Positions 27,121-36,343 of a stretch of 64,000 nt of DNA are shown piece after piece (position 1 is the first letter of the stretch; the number at the start of each line of letters is the position of its first letter). The DNA lies in contig NZ_WMCD01000003.1 of NCBI RefSeq assembly GCF_010994275.1, positions 372,001-436,000 of the forward strand, given 5' to 3'. A model generated the notes under the pieces. That model saw only the letters and a list, made by a program, of their open reading frames with translations. It was not told where the DNA came from and did not search any database. This DNA is from Cyclobacterium jeungdonense (GTDB taxonomy: Bacteria; Bacteroidota; Bacteroidia; Cytophagales; Cyclobacteriaceae). The position numbers and the translations under genes were made by a program.

Positions 27121-28086
27121 TTGGAAAAAACCCTTCAAAAATATCTTCTTTATTTCAAGAAACTCATAATAGACAGGGCACATGGTATCGTTCCTCACAA
27201 ACCTGTTTTATTAATTTCTTTATTACAAACGTTTCAAACCTGCGTCAATGATTCTAAGAGAATTCGAACAACCCCTGAATTAGTCGCCTTCTTCAAAACC
27301 AACTGGGCTTTACTAGTAACAACAAATCATCATTGTCGATTTACTTTACCTTTTTATCATTTAAAAAGCGATAAATTTTGGAAACTCGTTCCGAAAGTAG
27401 GATTCGAAAAAATCATTCATTTTTCAGCATCAATGCGAAGTTTTGCGAATTTAAATGTTGCAGTTGATTACGCTGTTTTAAATGAAGATTTATTTTTATT
27501 GATGAAAGATCCGAAAAGCAACATAATATTGCAGCAGGTTTTACTTGATGAATATTTCTCAGCGAAGAGGAGCTATTTTAGTTTTTCGTCAGAAAAACAG
27601 CAACAGCTTTTTGATGATATTGAAAACAAGATTTTAAACGAATCATCAGAAAAATATAGGCTAGAAATCCAAGCTCTGATTCAACAGCAAAATGATGAGG
27701 AAATTTTCATCCGCGGAAACCTATTCAAAAGAGAAGTTCCAAAAATTTACGATCATACTTGTGCAATTTCAGGAATGCGAATAGATGCTACCATCTCCAT
27801 ATCCATGATTGATGCATGTCACATTGTGCCATTTAGTAAAAGTTTTGATGATACTATAAAGAATGGAATTGCCTTATGCCCAAATCTTCACCGTGCTTTT
27901 GACAGGGGACTGATTGCATTCGATGAAAATTACCGTGTGTTGGTATCAAAACACTTCCAGGAACAAAACTCAAATTATGGTATTAAAGCTTTTGAGGAGA
28001 GAGAATTAAGCCTACCCCTTAATGAAAGCTATTGGCCTATGAAAAGTAATTTAAGCTGGCACAGGGAAAATGTATTTCAAGAATAG
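27121..28086 (+). CDS. HNH endonuclease, putative modification-dependent restriction enzyme
   Basis: The C-terminal HNH domain reads CAISGMRIDATISISMIDAC, then HIVPFSKSFDD and NGIALCPNLHRAFDRG. The N-terminal segment (DRAHGIVPHKPVLLISLLQ ... CRFTLPFYHLKSDKFWKL) resembles the domain before HNH in COG3440 proteins, related to the sulfur-binding domain of phosphorothioate-dependent McrA-like enzymes. No methyltransferase or dnd/ssp gene is adjacent, so it would restrict modified foreign DNA alone. No ATG is available; TTG at 27121 places the N-terminus as in homologues, TTG at 27058 is an alternative. The gene is clearly AT-richer than its neighbours, suggesting transfer. Confidence 0.8.
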   Translation: MEKTLQKYLLYFKKLIIDRAHGIVPHKPVLLISLLQTFQTCVNDSKRIRTTPELVAFFKTNWALLVTTNHHCRFTLPFYHLKSDKFWKLVPKVGFEKIIHFSASMRSFANLNVAVDYAVLNEDLFLLMKDPKSNIILQQVLLDEYFSAKRSYFSFSSEKQQQLFDDIENKILNESSEKYRLEIQALIQQQNDEEIFIRGNLFKREVPKIYDHTCAISGMRIDATISISMIDACHIVPFSKSFDDTIKNGIALCPNLHRAFDRGLIAFDENYRVLVSKHFQEQNSNYGIKAFEERELSLPLNESYWPMKSNLSWHRENVFQE

Positions 28087-28360
28087 GAAGAAGACTCAAT
28101 ACAGAAATCCAGCACATCATATTTCAGTAAGGGTCTCATTGCCTATTTTTTCTTTAGGGAATACAGGATTCTTTTTTTACGGCTTAGTAATCGAAGGGTC
28201 AATGGAAATAAAAATCGACTTTAAGGGATAAATTATTTATAATAATTCCCAAAGCGGGTCATTTTTTTAACCGAAAATCCCTTTCTTTGAGCTATAAAAA
28301 TTATTTTTAGGTACTGGTAAACCACTTCCAGTTTCCTTTCCACTTCAACCACTGGCAAAC

Positions 28361-30814
28361 ATGCGCAAGCAATCCCTAGCTCCTATGCTGGTCCTGATTT
28401 TACTATCCGGACTATTTTCCGGCATCCGGGCACAAACCAACACTGATCAAATTGTATTTACAGAAGGATGGGTTACGGGCTTTGGAGCCCCGGTAAAATA
28501 TCCCCGCTATGCTCGCAGCGAATTTCCCACCGATCCGGTCATTCCGCTGCTGCTGGTAGACCAATCGTTTCAGCCAGCGGATCAGAAAGGAGATTCTGGG
28601 GTCAATTGGGAAGCCATTTCAGCAGACGAGAAAGGCATTTTCAAGCACGACCTACTTGCTTCCGGAGGCCTTTACCTGGAATACACCAGCCCTGCTGAAA
28701 AGATTGTAATTTTTGATGCCTCCGGCCATGGGAAAGCCTATATCAATGGGGTGCCTCGGGAAGGAGATCACTTTGGTTTTGGTACATCCAAGCATCCCGT
28801 AAGGCTTAAGAAGGGGTTAAATACTTTTTATTTAACAAGTGGCAGAAATCCGGAAATAAGGGCCTCTCTTTACGCTCCGAAATCTCCCTTACAGTTGAGC
28901 ACTGATCAGCTGACCCTGCCGGATCTGGTTTGGGAGGAAAAAGGATTTAAATGGGCGGGAATAAAAGTCATCAATGGGACCGAAAAAGCGGCCTCCAGCT
29001 ATCGGATAGAGAGCCTCGTTAAGGGCACGGGAAAAATGAGTACCTCACTTCCGACGATCGAAAAGCTAACGTCCAGGAGCGTTCCATTCCGGATACCTGA
29101 GTTGCAGGGTGTACAGGAGGAGCAAGTGGAGGTACAGGTAAATCTCCTTTCAGCGGGCGGAAATAAATTAAGTTCGCTGACCTTGACGCTGAAAAACCGG
29201 CCTTTTGATAGCCTGCATGATCGGACCTTTATCAGTGGCATTGACGGTAGCCTCCAATACTATTCTGTTCAACCAGGCAAGGTGCCGGAAGGACTGAGGC
29301 CCGCTCTTTTCTTTTCCACGCATGGGGCAGGGGTAGAGGCCAGAGGTCAGGCGGCGGTCTATACGCCCAAGGATTGGGGACATATAATTGCGCCCACCAA
29401 CCGGGGGCCTTTTGGCTTTGCCTGGGAAGACTGGGGCCGGTTGGATGCGCTGGAAGTGCTGGACATTGGAAAGGACCTCTTTCAGCCGGATCCCCAAAAA
29501 ATATACCTTACCGGCCACTCCATGGGTGGACATGCCAGCTGGTACCTGGGGGCGACTTATCCAGACTACTGGGCGGCCATCGGTCCCTGTGCGGGCTACG
29601 CAGAACTTCATGACTGGATAGAACATACACGAAAAATCGTTACAGCCACTGAGCGAATGTTTGAAAGGGCTGGCAATACGCAACGCACCCGGCTACTGAG
29701 CAGAAATTATTTGCACTTCGGTGTTTATATCAATCATGGCGATGCGGATCAGGTGGTCCCGGTGCGCCATGCCCGGCAAATGAAGCAGGTTCTGGCAGAT
29801 TTTCATCCGGATTTTGCTTACTACGAATATCCGGGCGGGGGGCATTGGTACGGGAATAACTCCGCCGATTGGCCGCCGCTGTTCGACTTTTTAAAAAACC
29901 ATACACTGCCAACATCCAAAGAGGTGCGCAGCCTGGAATTTTATACGGCCAGTCCGGGGATTTCCGCCAGCTCCAACTGGCTGACTATCTACCAGCAAAC
30001 CCATCCCTACCAACTCAGTCATGTGGACCTGGACCTGGGAGCGGATTCCCTATCCCTTTCTGGTGTAACGGAGAATGTGGCTGTTATGCAATTGGATCTA
30101 AGTATGGCGGGCGTGGCCTTTCCGCTGTCCATTCAAATGGATGAAAGCAAGCTGGTTTTGGATCAAGCTGTTTCAGAAATAGTTCTGGTTCGCAACGATA
30201 GCGGAGCCTGGGAGCTCGGTGTCCTACCCGGGCCGGAGGAAAAAGGACCTCGTCGGTATGGGAACTTCAAAGATGCTTTTCGCCACCAGGTGGTTTTTGT
30301 GTATGGTACGCAAGGCAGCCCGGAAGAAAATGACTGGAACTTTTACAAAGCCCGGTACGATGCCGAAACATTCGGCTATCGGGGAAATGGATCCATAGAA
30401 ATGGTTTCCGACAGCCAATTTTCACTGGAAAAGTATACCGACAGGGGAGTGATCCTTTATGGAAATTCGGATACCAACCGGGCCTGGAAAACCCTGCTTG
30501 GGAAAAGCTCTGTTCAGGTTTCCAATGGGGAAATGAAGGTAGGGGATAGGGTGCTGAGCGGAGATGGCTGGGGTTGTTATTTTATTCAACCACGACCTGA
30601 CAGCGATATTGCCTCGGTAGGCGTAGTGGCAGGAACCGGGCTTAAAGGCTTAAAGGCAATGCATGCGAACCAGTACTTTATGGCAGGCACTGCTTTTCCC
30701 GACCTGACTGTAATAGGAACGGGTGTATTTGAAAACGAATACGAGGCGGTGGAAGGAGCTGGATTTTTTGGTAACGACTGGCGGGTGGAAACGGGTGATT
30801 TTGTCTGGAAATGA
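28361..30814 (+). CDS. Large secreted alpha/beta-hydrolase (prolyl oligopeptidase-like esterase)
   Basis: 817 residues with signal peptide ending GIRAQ. The N-terminal half looks like beta-sandwich modules (about 30-290). The hydrolase domain starts near LFFSTHGAGVEA (about 312, oxyanion region); the nucleophile is Ser387 in LTGHSMGGHASWYLG, and later motifs NHGDADQVVPVRHARQM (Asp) and PGGGHWYG (His) complete the triad. A C-terminal region of about 290 residues has no recognised fold. Such proteins in Bacteroidota are often carbohydrate esterases or peptidases; the substrate cannot be told. A second secreted protein gene begins about 140 bases downstream. Confidence 0.85.
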   Translation: MRKQSLAPMLVLILLSGLFSGIRAQTNTDQIVFTEGWVTGFGAPVKYPRYARSEFPTDPVIPLLLVDQSFQPADQKGDSGVNWEAISADEKGIFKHDLLASGGLYLEYTSPAEKIVIFDASGHGKAYINGVPREGDHFGFGTSKHPVRLKKGLNTFYLTSGRNPEIRASLYAPKSPLQLSTDQLTLPDLVWEEKGFKWAGIKVINGTEKAASSYRIESLVKGTGKMSTSLPTIEKLTSRSVPFRIPELQGVQEEQVEVQVNLLSAGGNKLSSLTLTLKNRPFDSLHDRTFISGIDGSLQYYSVQPGKVPEGLRPALFFSTHGAGVEARGQAAVYTPKDWGHIIAPTNRGPFGFAWEDWGRLDALEVLDIGKDLFQPDPQKIYLTGHSMGGHASWYLGATYPDYWAAIGPCAGYAELHDWIEHTRKIVTATERMFERAGNTQRTRLLSRNYLHFGVYINHGDADQVVPVRHARQMKQVLADFHPDFAYYEYPGGGHWYGNNSADWPPLFDFLKNHTLPTSKEVRSLEFYTASPGISASSNWLTIYQQTHPYQLSHVDLDLGADSLSLSGVTENVAVMQLDLSMAGVAFPLSIQMDESKLVLDQAVSEIVLVRNDSGAWELGVLPGPEEKGPRRYGNFKDAFRHQVVFVYGTQGSPEENDWNFYKARYDAETFGYRGNGSIEMVSDSQFSLEKYTDRGVILYGNSDTNRAWKTLLGKSSVQVSNGEMKVGDRVLSGDGWGCYFIQPRPDSDIASVGVVAGTGLKGLKAMHANQYFMAGTAFPDLTVIGTGVFENEYEAVEGAGFFGNDWRVETGDFVWK

Positions 30815-30955
30815 TATGAATGGGGATACTATTAGGTGATGAGGCAAATGCAAGGACTACTTTTAGATAATCTAGTGATCCAAAAAAGGAGCCATCTTCA
30901 TCTCAAATTCAAGCTAAGTATGCTTATATTGGAGTTTCCAGAATTCCGCATCCCT

Positions 30956-32503
30956 ATGAGATTTTGCTTTTTTTTATTCCTGATTTTGGCTTTTGCTCCC
31001 TTCTATCCGATTCAGGCTCAACCTGATCCCGATGCCATCCGCTTTGTCAGGCAGGGAGTGAAAAGGTTCGTTTTTGATGCCGAACAGTGGATTCCACTGT
31101 CTTCATTGGATCCAAAAAACATCATTGGGCTGGCTTCCATGCACCCTTTCACCCATTATATGGAAGAAGAGGCCGAGCTCGTTTTGGAAAAAGGGCAGCT
31201 TGTCGTTCGTTCGGAAGCCGAAACCCAGACCGGGATCTGGTTTGGAGGCTTTAACCCTTTCGCTACTTACGTGCTGGATCTGGGTGATGTCAGGGGTAAA
31301 GGCGAAATTGGATTTGCCTTTGGTGATGGAAATGAGCAGATGCGTGTGACCGTTCGGTATGCGGACGGCGAGATCAGGGATATGATTCAGGAGATTTACC
31401 GGGGTTCTTTACGGGTTTTTTCCGAGTCTATTCTTACCCGATATGGGAACACCATGTCCGGAAAGCTGATCCTGCAAATGCTGGGAAGTGGCCTGACGGT
31501 CTATCTTCAGCAGGAAGGGTTGCCACTTGCTATCGGACAAGGGGAATTTAGCCAGCAACTGGACCTCCGGAAGAAAAAATACCTCCATCGATTTCAATCT
31601 CAGGTTTTTGTCGGAATTGAATCAGGGATTGCGCAAATCAACCAGGTAAAAGCCGGCCTTGGCGCCGGTATGGGCTTGGCAGATATTCGGGCAATTACCT
31701 ATGAGGACGGAAGTCCGTTGATGGATCAGGGCAGGCTATGGTACACCATGACTATCCGGGGAAGGGCGCTGCCCCATCCCTTACAAGGGGTCTTTAGTAT
31801 GGACCCCTCGGTTTTTGACATACGGCTGGAAGGGGTGATCCTTTTTGATAGAAATGATGGTTTGTTGCGGAACGAAGTGGCCTCTCATGTGTTTTTTGAC
31901 CGGAAAGAGCAATTATGGAAAGGACTGACCACGGGGTTTAGTGCTTATGCCGACCCAAATGAAGAAAAACAATTACTAACCATTCACAGTAAAAAAGATC
32001 CACGATTTGGTTTTTCGGTCATGCAGGCCGAGCCTTTTGGCATGGTGGGGGATATTGAGGATCCTCACCTGATTTACGACGAGGAGGCGGGTAAGTGGCG
32101 TATGTTGACCTGCATCAATCAAAATGGTTACAAGGCCATTCTTCTGGAATCGGACCATTGGAATAGGGGATTTGTACCACTTGCCGGACCTGTAAGAGTA
32201 AACTCCACAGGTACGTCGATTCATAAAATTGGCGGTAAGCGCTATTGTTTTTCGGGAAGCAGTGAAAGGGAAATTTTTATTTACAGTTACCCGGATTTAA
32301 AAGAAGCAGGGACCTTGAAAATGGATCTGCCTCCCTGGGATGCCAGTTCCGGAACCAGGGTCTGGCCCAATGTGGTTGAATTACCCGAGGGCTATCCTTT
32401 TCGTTACCTGGCCTTGATGATGGACCGTCATAATTATCCAGGCATTAGTGGCCCACAATGGACCTATGGTGCTATTTACCTCTATCATGGATCAACTGAA
32501 TAG
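30956..32503 (+). CDS. Secreted protein with predicted beta-propeller (GH43/GH32-like)
   Basis: 515 residues from the ATG at 30956, which opens signal peptide MRFCFFLFLILAFAPFYPIQ; the frame extends upstream to a GTG at 30836 with unlikely sequence. The N-terminal part (DAEQWIPLSSLDP, GIWFGGFNPFATYVLDL) looks like a beta-sandwich. The C-terminal half has GDIEDPHLIYDEEAGKWRM, HKIGGKRYCFSG and FRYLALMMDRHNYPG, reminiscent of five-bladed propeller glycosidases in which D-P-H/Y blades hold the active site. Catalytic residues not confirmed. It likely works with the preceding esterase; both on plus strand. Confidence 0.65.
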   Translation: MRFCFFLFLILAFAPFYPIQAQPDPDAIRFVRQGVKRFVFDAEQWIPLSSLDPKNIIGLASMHPFTHYMEEEAELVLEKGQLVVRSEAETQTGIWFGGFNPFATYVLDLGDVRGKGEIGFAFGDGNEQMRVTVRYADGEIRDMIQEIYRGSLRVFSESILTRYGNTMSGKLILQMLGSGLTVYLQQEGLPLAIGQGEFSQQLDLRKKKYLHRFQSQVFVGIESGIAQINQVKAGLGAGMGLADIRAITYEDGSPLMDQGRLWYTMTIRGRALPHPLQGVFSMDPSVFDIRLEGVILFDRNDGLLRNEVASHVFFDRKEQLWKGLTTGFSAYADPNEEKQLLTIHSKKDPRFGFSVMQAEPFGMVGDIEDPHLIYDEEAGKWRMLTCINQNGYKAILLESDHWNRGFVPLAGPVRVNSTGTSIHKIGGKRYCFSGSSEREIFIYSYPDLKEAGTLKMDLPPWDASSGTRVWPNVVELPEGYPFRYLALMMDRHNYPGISGPQWTYGAIYLYHGSTE

Positions 32504-32557
32504 TCTACCAATACATACTTCATGGCAACGTTTAATCAGTTAGAGTAAGAATAGCAG

Positions 32558-33175
32558 CTATCGGGACCATTTGATACTACAGCCGATGGCTTTGGAGGTT
32601 TTGCGGGTTACTTCTTTTCCTTCCAGTAGCGCATCTACGGCATTGGCAAGGTAGGGTTCGCTCACCGAAGCGGCATCCTGGTAGTTATTGTCAATGGCAC
32701 CAATATAGCGTACTAGGTACTGGTCATCTTGCTTTTCCAACAGGTAAACCTGGGGCGTACGCGTAGCACCATAGGTTTTGATCACTTCCTGGCTCTTGTC
32801 ATAGGCATAAGCAAAAGGAAAATCCTTTTCTTGCGCCCGTTGTTGCATGGCATCAAAACTATCGCCCGGACTAACCTGCTCATCATTTGAGTTAATGGCA
32901 ATGACCGGGTACCCTTTGGGGGCATACCGTTGATGCAGATCAATCATGCGGTCCTCATAAGCCTGCACGTAGGGGCAGGTATTGCAGGAAAAAATTACAA
33001 TTGCTCCCTTATTATTTTCCAGGCCGTCCAATGAGACCTGAGATCCATCAACGGTTTGTAAATCAAAACCCATTGCGGTGTCTCCCACTACGTAGCCTTT
33101 GTCCTGAGCCAGGACAAGGGAAGAAACAAGGAATATGGAAAACAGGAATAGGGATAAGGTTCGGAAATTTTTCAC
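32558..33175 (-). CDS. Secreted thioredoxin-fold (redoxin) protein
   Basis: 205 residues, signal peptide MKNFRTLSLFLFSIFLVSSLVLAQ. An AhpC/TSA-like redoxin with CNTCPYVQAYEDR: the CxxC motif lies where peroxiredoxin-like proteins have their active Cys. Further: RYAPKGYPVIAINSND, ATRTPQVYLLEKQ (cis-Pro loop) and GAIDNNYQDA. Probably a periplasmic thiol-disulfide protein. Seven bases separate it from the upstream TlpA-like gene, so they form an operon. Confidence 0.85.
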   Translation of the reverse strand: MKNFRTLSLFLFSIFLVSSLVLAQDKGYVVGDTAMGFDLQTVDGSQVSLDGLENNKGAIVIFSCNTCPYVQAYEDRMIDLHQRYAPKGYPVIAINSNDEQVSPGDSFDAMQQRAQEKDFPFAYAYDKSQEVIKTYGATRTPQVYLLEKQDDQYLVRYIGAIDNNYQDAASVSEPYLANAVDALLEGKEVTRKTSKAIGCSIKWSR

Positions 33176-33182
33176 GTTGGTT

Positions 33183-33674
33183 TTATTTTAGTTGGTCGAT
33201 AAGTTTTAGCAACTCGGGTTCTTCCATTTCTCCTTCATGAAAATGCCTGGAGCCATCCGCTTTAACAAAAAGCGTGGCCGGTATGGCTCCGGTCCAGTCG
33301 GGATTAACTTTATCAATCCAGGAATTGAAATCCACATCATTTAAAAGGTAAACCGGTGACTGAATGTCCCTTTTTTCAATAAAAGAGCTAACCCGCTCGG
33401 GCCTACGGGCATCATCCATGGAAATAAAATACAATTCCATATCCGTATTAGACTTGTTTGCATGGTCAAAATAGGGCATTTCCCGAACGCAGGGCGCACA
33501 CCAGGTTGCCCAAAAATTAAAGATCCGGAGTTTCTCGGATTCTTTGGCTGTCAGCCTCTCAAACTCTTCAAAAGAAATGATTTTGAAATCGGGTTCGGGA
33601 CGGTCCTTGCCTGAAAAACCGGGAAGCGTTATGAGAAACAATACGAATAATAGTCTGGAAAGACTCGCTATCAT
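33183..33674 (-). CDS. TlpA-like periplasmic thiol-disulfide oxidoreductase
   Basis: 163 residues with an N-terminal hydrophobic signal (LSRLLFVLFLITLPGFS). Thioredoxin fold with active site FWATWCAPCVREMPYF and cis-Pro loop GAIPATLFVKADGS. It probably reduces disulfides in the periplasm, for example in cytochrome maturation or together with the next gene. First gene of the two-gene operon. Confidence 0.9.
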   Translation of the reverse strand: MIASLSRLLFVLFLITLPGFSGKDRPEPDFKIISFEEFERLTAKESEKLRIFNFWATWCAPCVREMPYFDHANKSNTDMELYFISMDDARRPERVSSFIEKRDIQSPVYLLNDVDFNSWIDKVNPDWTGAIPATLFVKADGSRHFHEGEMEEPELLKLIDQLK

Positions 33675-33974
33675 TGGTTGGGAATTTAAATGTTAGATCA
33701 GTGCTTTATACGAAAAATGAATGAATTTGTTGGATGAAGCGGGTTGCATTTCAATGGTAGCACCATTCTATTTTGATCAGAATTGCGTTACTTTAGGAAG
33801 CCAATTTTTTAACATCGTTTCAGCTACAAACGCGAAGCCCTGGTAATTGCGCGAGGTATGCTGTCGTCTCTTTAGCAAAAAGGCACTATTTTTTTTATCA
33901 GTTTAGAAACTAATTGAGTAGATTGTCAAGTCATATGCTTAAATTTATTCATACCTGAAATAGACACATTAATT
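33675..33974. other. Intergenic region between divergent genes
   Basis: Three hundred bases between tlpA-like (minus) and the esterase (plus). No ORF with protein-like sequence, no hairpin with T run, and no perfect -7 element seen. Confidence 0.4.
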
Positions 33975-34841
33975 ATGAAACTTTTCCGTTTAGTTTGTAT
34001 TGCTTTTTTTATCCCCTTAATCACGGCATTCGCGCAAGAAAGCAGGGTGTTTGACGCCCTGACCATGGAAAGCGAGATCCTGAATATGGAAAGGAAATTT
34101 GCGATTTACCTTCCTCCCGGTTATGAATATTCCCAGCGTTCCTACCCGGTTCTTTACCTGCTTCACGGGGCAGGAGATGATCAAACCGGATGGGTTCAGT
34201 TTGGAGAGGTGCAGTACATAGCCGATCGGGCGTTTGCCTCTGGAATAGCTACGCAGATGATCATCATTATGCCCGATGCCAATACCGGTCGCCGGGGCTA
34301 TTTCAATGATGTAAATAACGATTGGAGGTACGAGAATTTCTTTTTTGAGGAGTTGATGCCCTATGTGGAATCTCAATACCGGATCAAAAAAGAAAAACGC
34401 TACCGTGCCATTGCCGGCCTTTCCATGGGAGGAGGTGGCACTTTCTTTTATGCCATGCATCGTCCCGATTTGTTCTCGTCCGCTTGTCCCCTAAGTGCAG
34501 CGTTACGGAATACCAGCTTTGAAGATTTTAAGCAGGGATTGGAAAACAACCAGACAGAAGTGAAAGATCCTTCAGCTCTGGAGGCCTATTTTGACCGACA
34601 CCAGGCCATTAGACAGATTGAACTGAATTCTCCCGAGGACCTGAAATCGGTAAAGTGGTATTTTGACTGCGGCGACGACGACTTTCTTTATGAAGGGAAT
34701 AGTCTGGTACACATTGCGCTGAAGAAAAACGAGATACCGCATGAGTTCAGAATCCGCGATGGCGCGCACAATTGGACTTACTGGAGAGAATCGCTTCCGC
34801 AGGTTTTGAGTTTTGTTTCGGATACCTTCCGACAGAAATAA
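33975..34841 (+). CDS. Secreted esterase of the CE1/esterase D family
   Basis: 288 residues with signal peptide MKLFRLVCIAFFIPLITAFAQ. Alpha/beta-hydrolase: YPVLYLLHGAGDDQTGW (oxyanion), nucleophile Ser150 in IAGLSMGGGGTFFYA, Asp in YFDCGDDDFLY and His in RDGAHNWTYWRESLP complete the triad. Family members include feruloyl and acetyl xylan esterases and siderophore esterases. Substrate not determined; location next to other secreted hydrolases suggests polysaccharide de-esterification. Confidence 0.9.
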   Translation: MKLFRLVCIAFFIPLITAFAQESRVFDALTMESEILNMERKFAIYLPPGYEYSQRSYPVLYLLHGAGDDQTGWVQFGEVQYIADRAFASGIATQMIIIMPDANTGRRGYFNDVNNDWRYENFFFEELMPYVESQYRIKKEKRYRAIAGLSMGGGGTFFYAMHRPDLFSSACPLSAALRNTSFEDFKQGLENNQTEVKDPSALEAYFDRHQAIRQIELNSPEDLKSVKWYFDCGDDDFLYEGNSLVHIALKKNEIPHEFRIRDGAHNWTYWRESLPQVLSFVSDTFRQK

Positions 34842-34879
34842 TTTAAAAGTAAGCAAACTGAAGGCGTTCCCCAACACTA

Positions 34880-35317
34880 CTACTCACCGATGTCTTCCTT
34901 CCAGAGTTTTGGATTTTCACGAATAAATCGCTGCATCAGCCCTTGGCAAATCTCATCCTGAAGTACGGTTAGGCTGACACCATTTTGCTCGAGAAGGCTT
35001 TCGGCTCCCATAAAGGTCCTGTTTTCGCCGATGACTACCTTGGGGATACCATAAAGTAAAATGGCCCCCGAGCACATAGTACAGGGGGAAAGGGTGGTAT
35101 ACAAGGTGCACGCTTTGTAAACAGCAGCAGGTTGCCTGCCGGCATTTTCCAGGGCATCCATTTCTCCATGGAGGATACTACTCCCTTTTTGAATGCGCTG
35201 GTTATGGCCCCTCCCTATGATTCGATCCTGATATACTAAAACCGAGCCAATGGGTATTCCTCCCTGGTCCAGGCTTTTTGTCGCTTCATCTATAGCCGCT
35301 TGCATCCATTTATCCAT
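34880..35317 (-). CDS. Cytosine deaminase of the yeast FCY1 type
   Basis: 145 residues, zinc-dependent deaminase superfamily. Motifs HGEMDALENAGR (zinc His and catalytic Glu) and TTLSPCTMCSGAILLYGIP (two zinc Cys). It is strikingly like yeast cytosine deaminase in GGIPIGSVLV, GRGHNQRIQKGS, VIGEN and the C-terminal WKEDIGE, and much less like bacterial TadA or GuaD. Expected reaction: cytosine to uracil in pyrimidine salvage. dihydroorotase lies about 3 kb away but is not in the same transcript. Confidence 0.88.
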   Translation of the reverse strand: MDKWMQAAIDEATKSLDQGGIPIGSVLVYQDRIIGRGHNQRIQKGSSILHGEMDALENAGRQPAAVYKACTLYTTLSPCTMCSGAILLYGIPKVVIGENRTFMGAESLLEQNGVSLTVLQDEICQGLMQRFIRENPKLWKEDIGE

Positions 35318-35382
35318 ACTTTATCGAGTTGGTTCGGAGCATAAAATACGAAAATTTGGGGAAGGTATGACCGGCAAAGGTG

Positions 35383-36030
35383 TTAGGTATTTGTATATAC
35401 CATTTTTCGGGAGATTTTTTTCAACAAGGCATGAATAACTCCTTCATTCAAACTCGCTTTTGAACCGTATATCCCATTATGGAATTGAACCAGCAGTTCT
35501 CCATCTTCGGCATTGTAAATCATTAAGTTGATGAAAGCCAGGCTGGTTTCTTGGGGAATTTTTGGCAATGCCTTATTGCTACCTTGACTATAGGCAGCGA
35601 GGGGCTGGTTGGTCTCGTAATTGCCTGTTACTATGGCATCCACTCCAAGTACGGCTGCAAGGTGAGCAGGGTTGAAGTCCGGGTAATTTTCCAGGTTGAT
35701 TCCAGCGGCATTCAGTTTTCTATTGGTAATGCCCGGATCCTGTACTTTTACCGCTAATGTTCCCTTTTCAGCATGTTCCCGAAACCAACCAGAAATGGCA
35801 TTCTGGATGCTTTCCCCTTCTTGTTTTTCAAGACTTGCCAGTTCTCCTGAGGAAAGGGTTTTCATTTGGTCCGGTCTTAACGTTACTCTTGTAAGAAAGG
35901 GAAGTATAGCTATGGTTTCGTGATTTTCAGCGATGGTTTCAGAATCGGCATTTTTGAAAAAATGGCTCTGACCATTTGACTGAAGGATAAAGAGAAAGTA
36001 TAACAAAAAGATAGAAACTACTTTTTTCAT
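35383..36030 (-). CDS. Secreted protein of unknown function
   Basis: 215 residues, signal peptide MKKVVSIFLLYFLFILQSNGQ. The mature part has ETIAILPFLTRVTLRPDQ, a helix ESIQNAISGWFREHAEK, and AAVLGVDAIVTGNYETN: the order (IAxLPF strand, then VDAIVTG strand) recalls secreted proteins of the CsgG/periplasmic lipoprotein type that assemble or sense envelope components. No lipobox. Function not assigned. Confidence 0.65.
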   Translation of the reverse strand: MKKVVSIFLLYFLFILQSNGQSHFFKNADSETIAENHETIAILPFLTRVTLRPDQMKTLSSGELASLEKQEGESIQNAISGWFREHAEKGTLAVKVQDPGITNRKLNAAGINLENYPDFNPAHLAAVLGVDAIVTGNYETNQPLAAYSQGSNKALPKIPQETSLAFINLMIYNAEDGELLVQFHNGIYGSKASLNEGVIHALLKKISRKMVYTNT

Positions 36031-36343
36031 GACAGTAATTAGAAATGGTTTGAAAAGGTACGCTTGTATTTTTACCCGGATATTGAAAAAATAACCCAGG
36101 ACCGATTGCTGCTATCTTGATGTCACCGCTAAAAATATGACGGTGAACTTCCCTTCAAAGATCGCAGTATAAATCGAAATAAAAAAGGTATTATTGAAAA
36201 ATACAAACAATAAAATATTAAAATATGTTTATTTACAGTTTTTAATTTGTAAGTTACATTTTTCTATCTACAAATATCAAAGTGTTTTTTAGCATAAAAA
36301 GGAAAAAATAATACACGCCCATAAAAACAATCCAGGCGCAGAA
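36031..36343. other. AT-rich intergenic region
   Basis: About 310 bases dominated by A/T between two minus-strand genes. No ORF, clear terminator or repeat seen. Confidence 0.4.

Noticed and set aside
27007..27198. Minus-strand 63-codon frame overlapping the HNH gene start
   Set aside because: AT-rich, overlaps a better supported gene.
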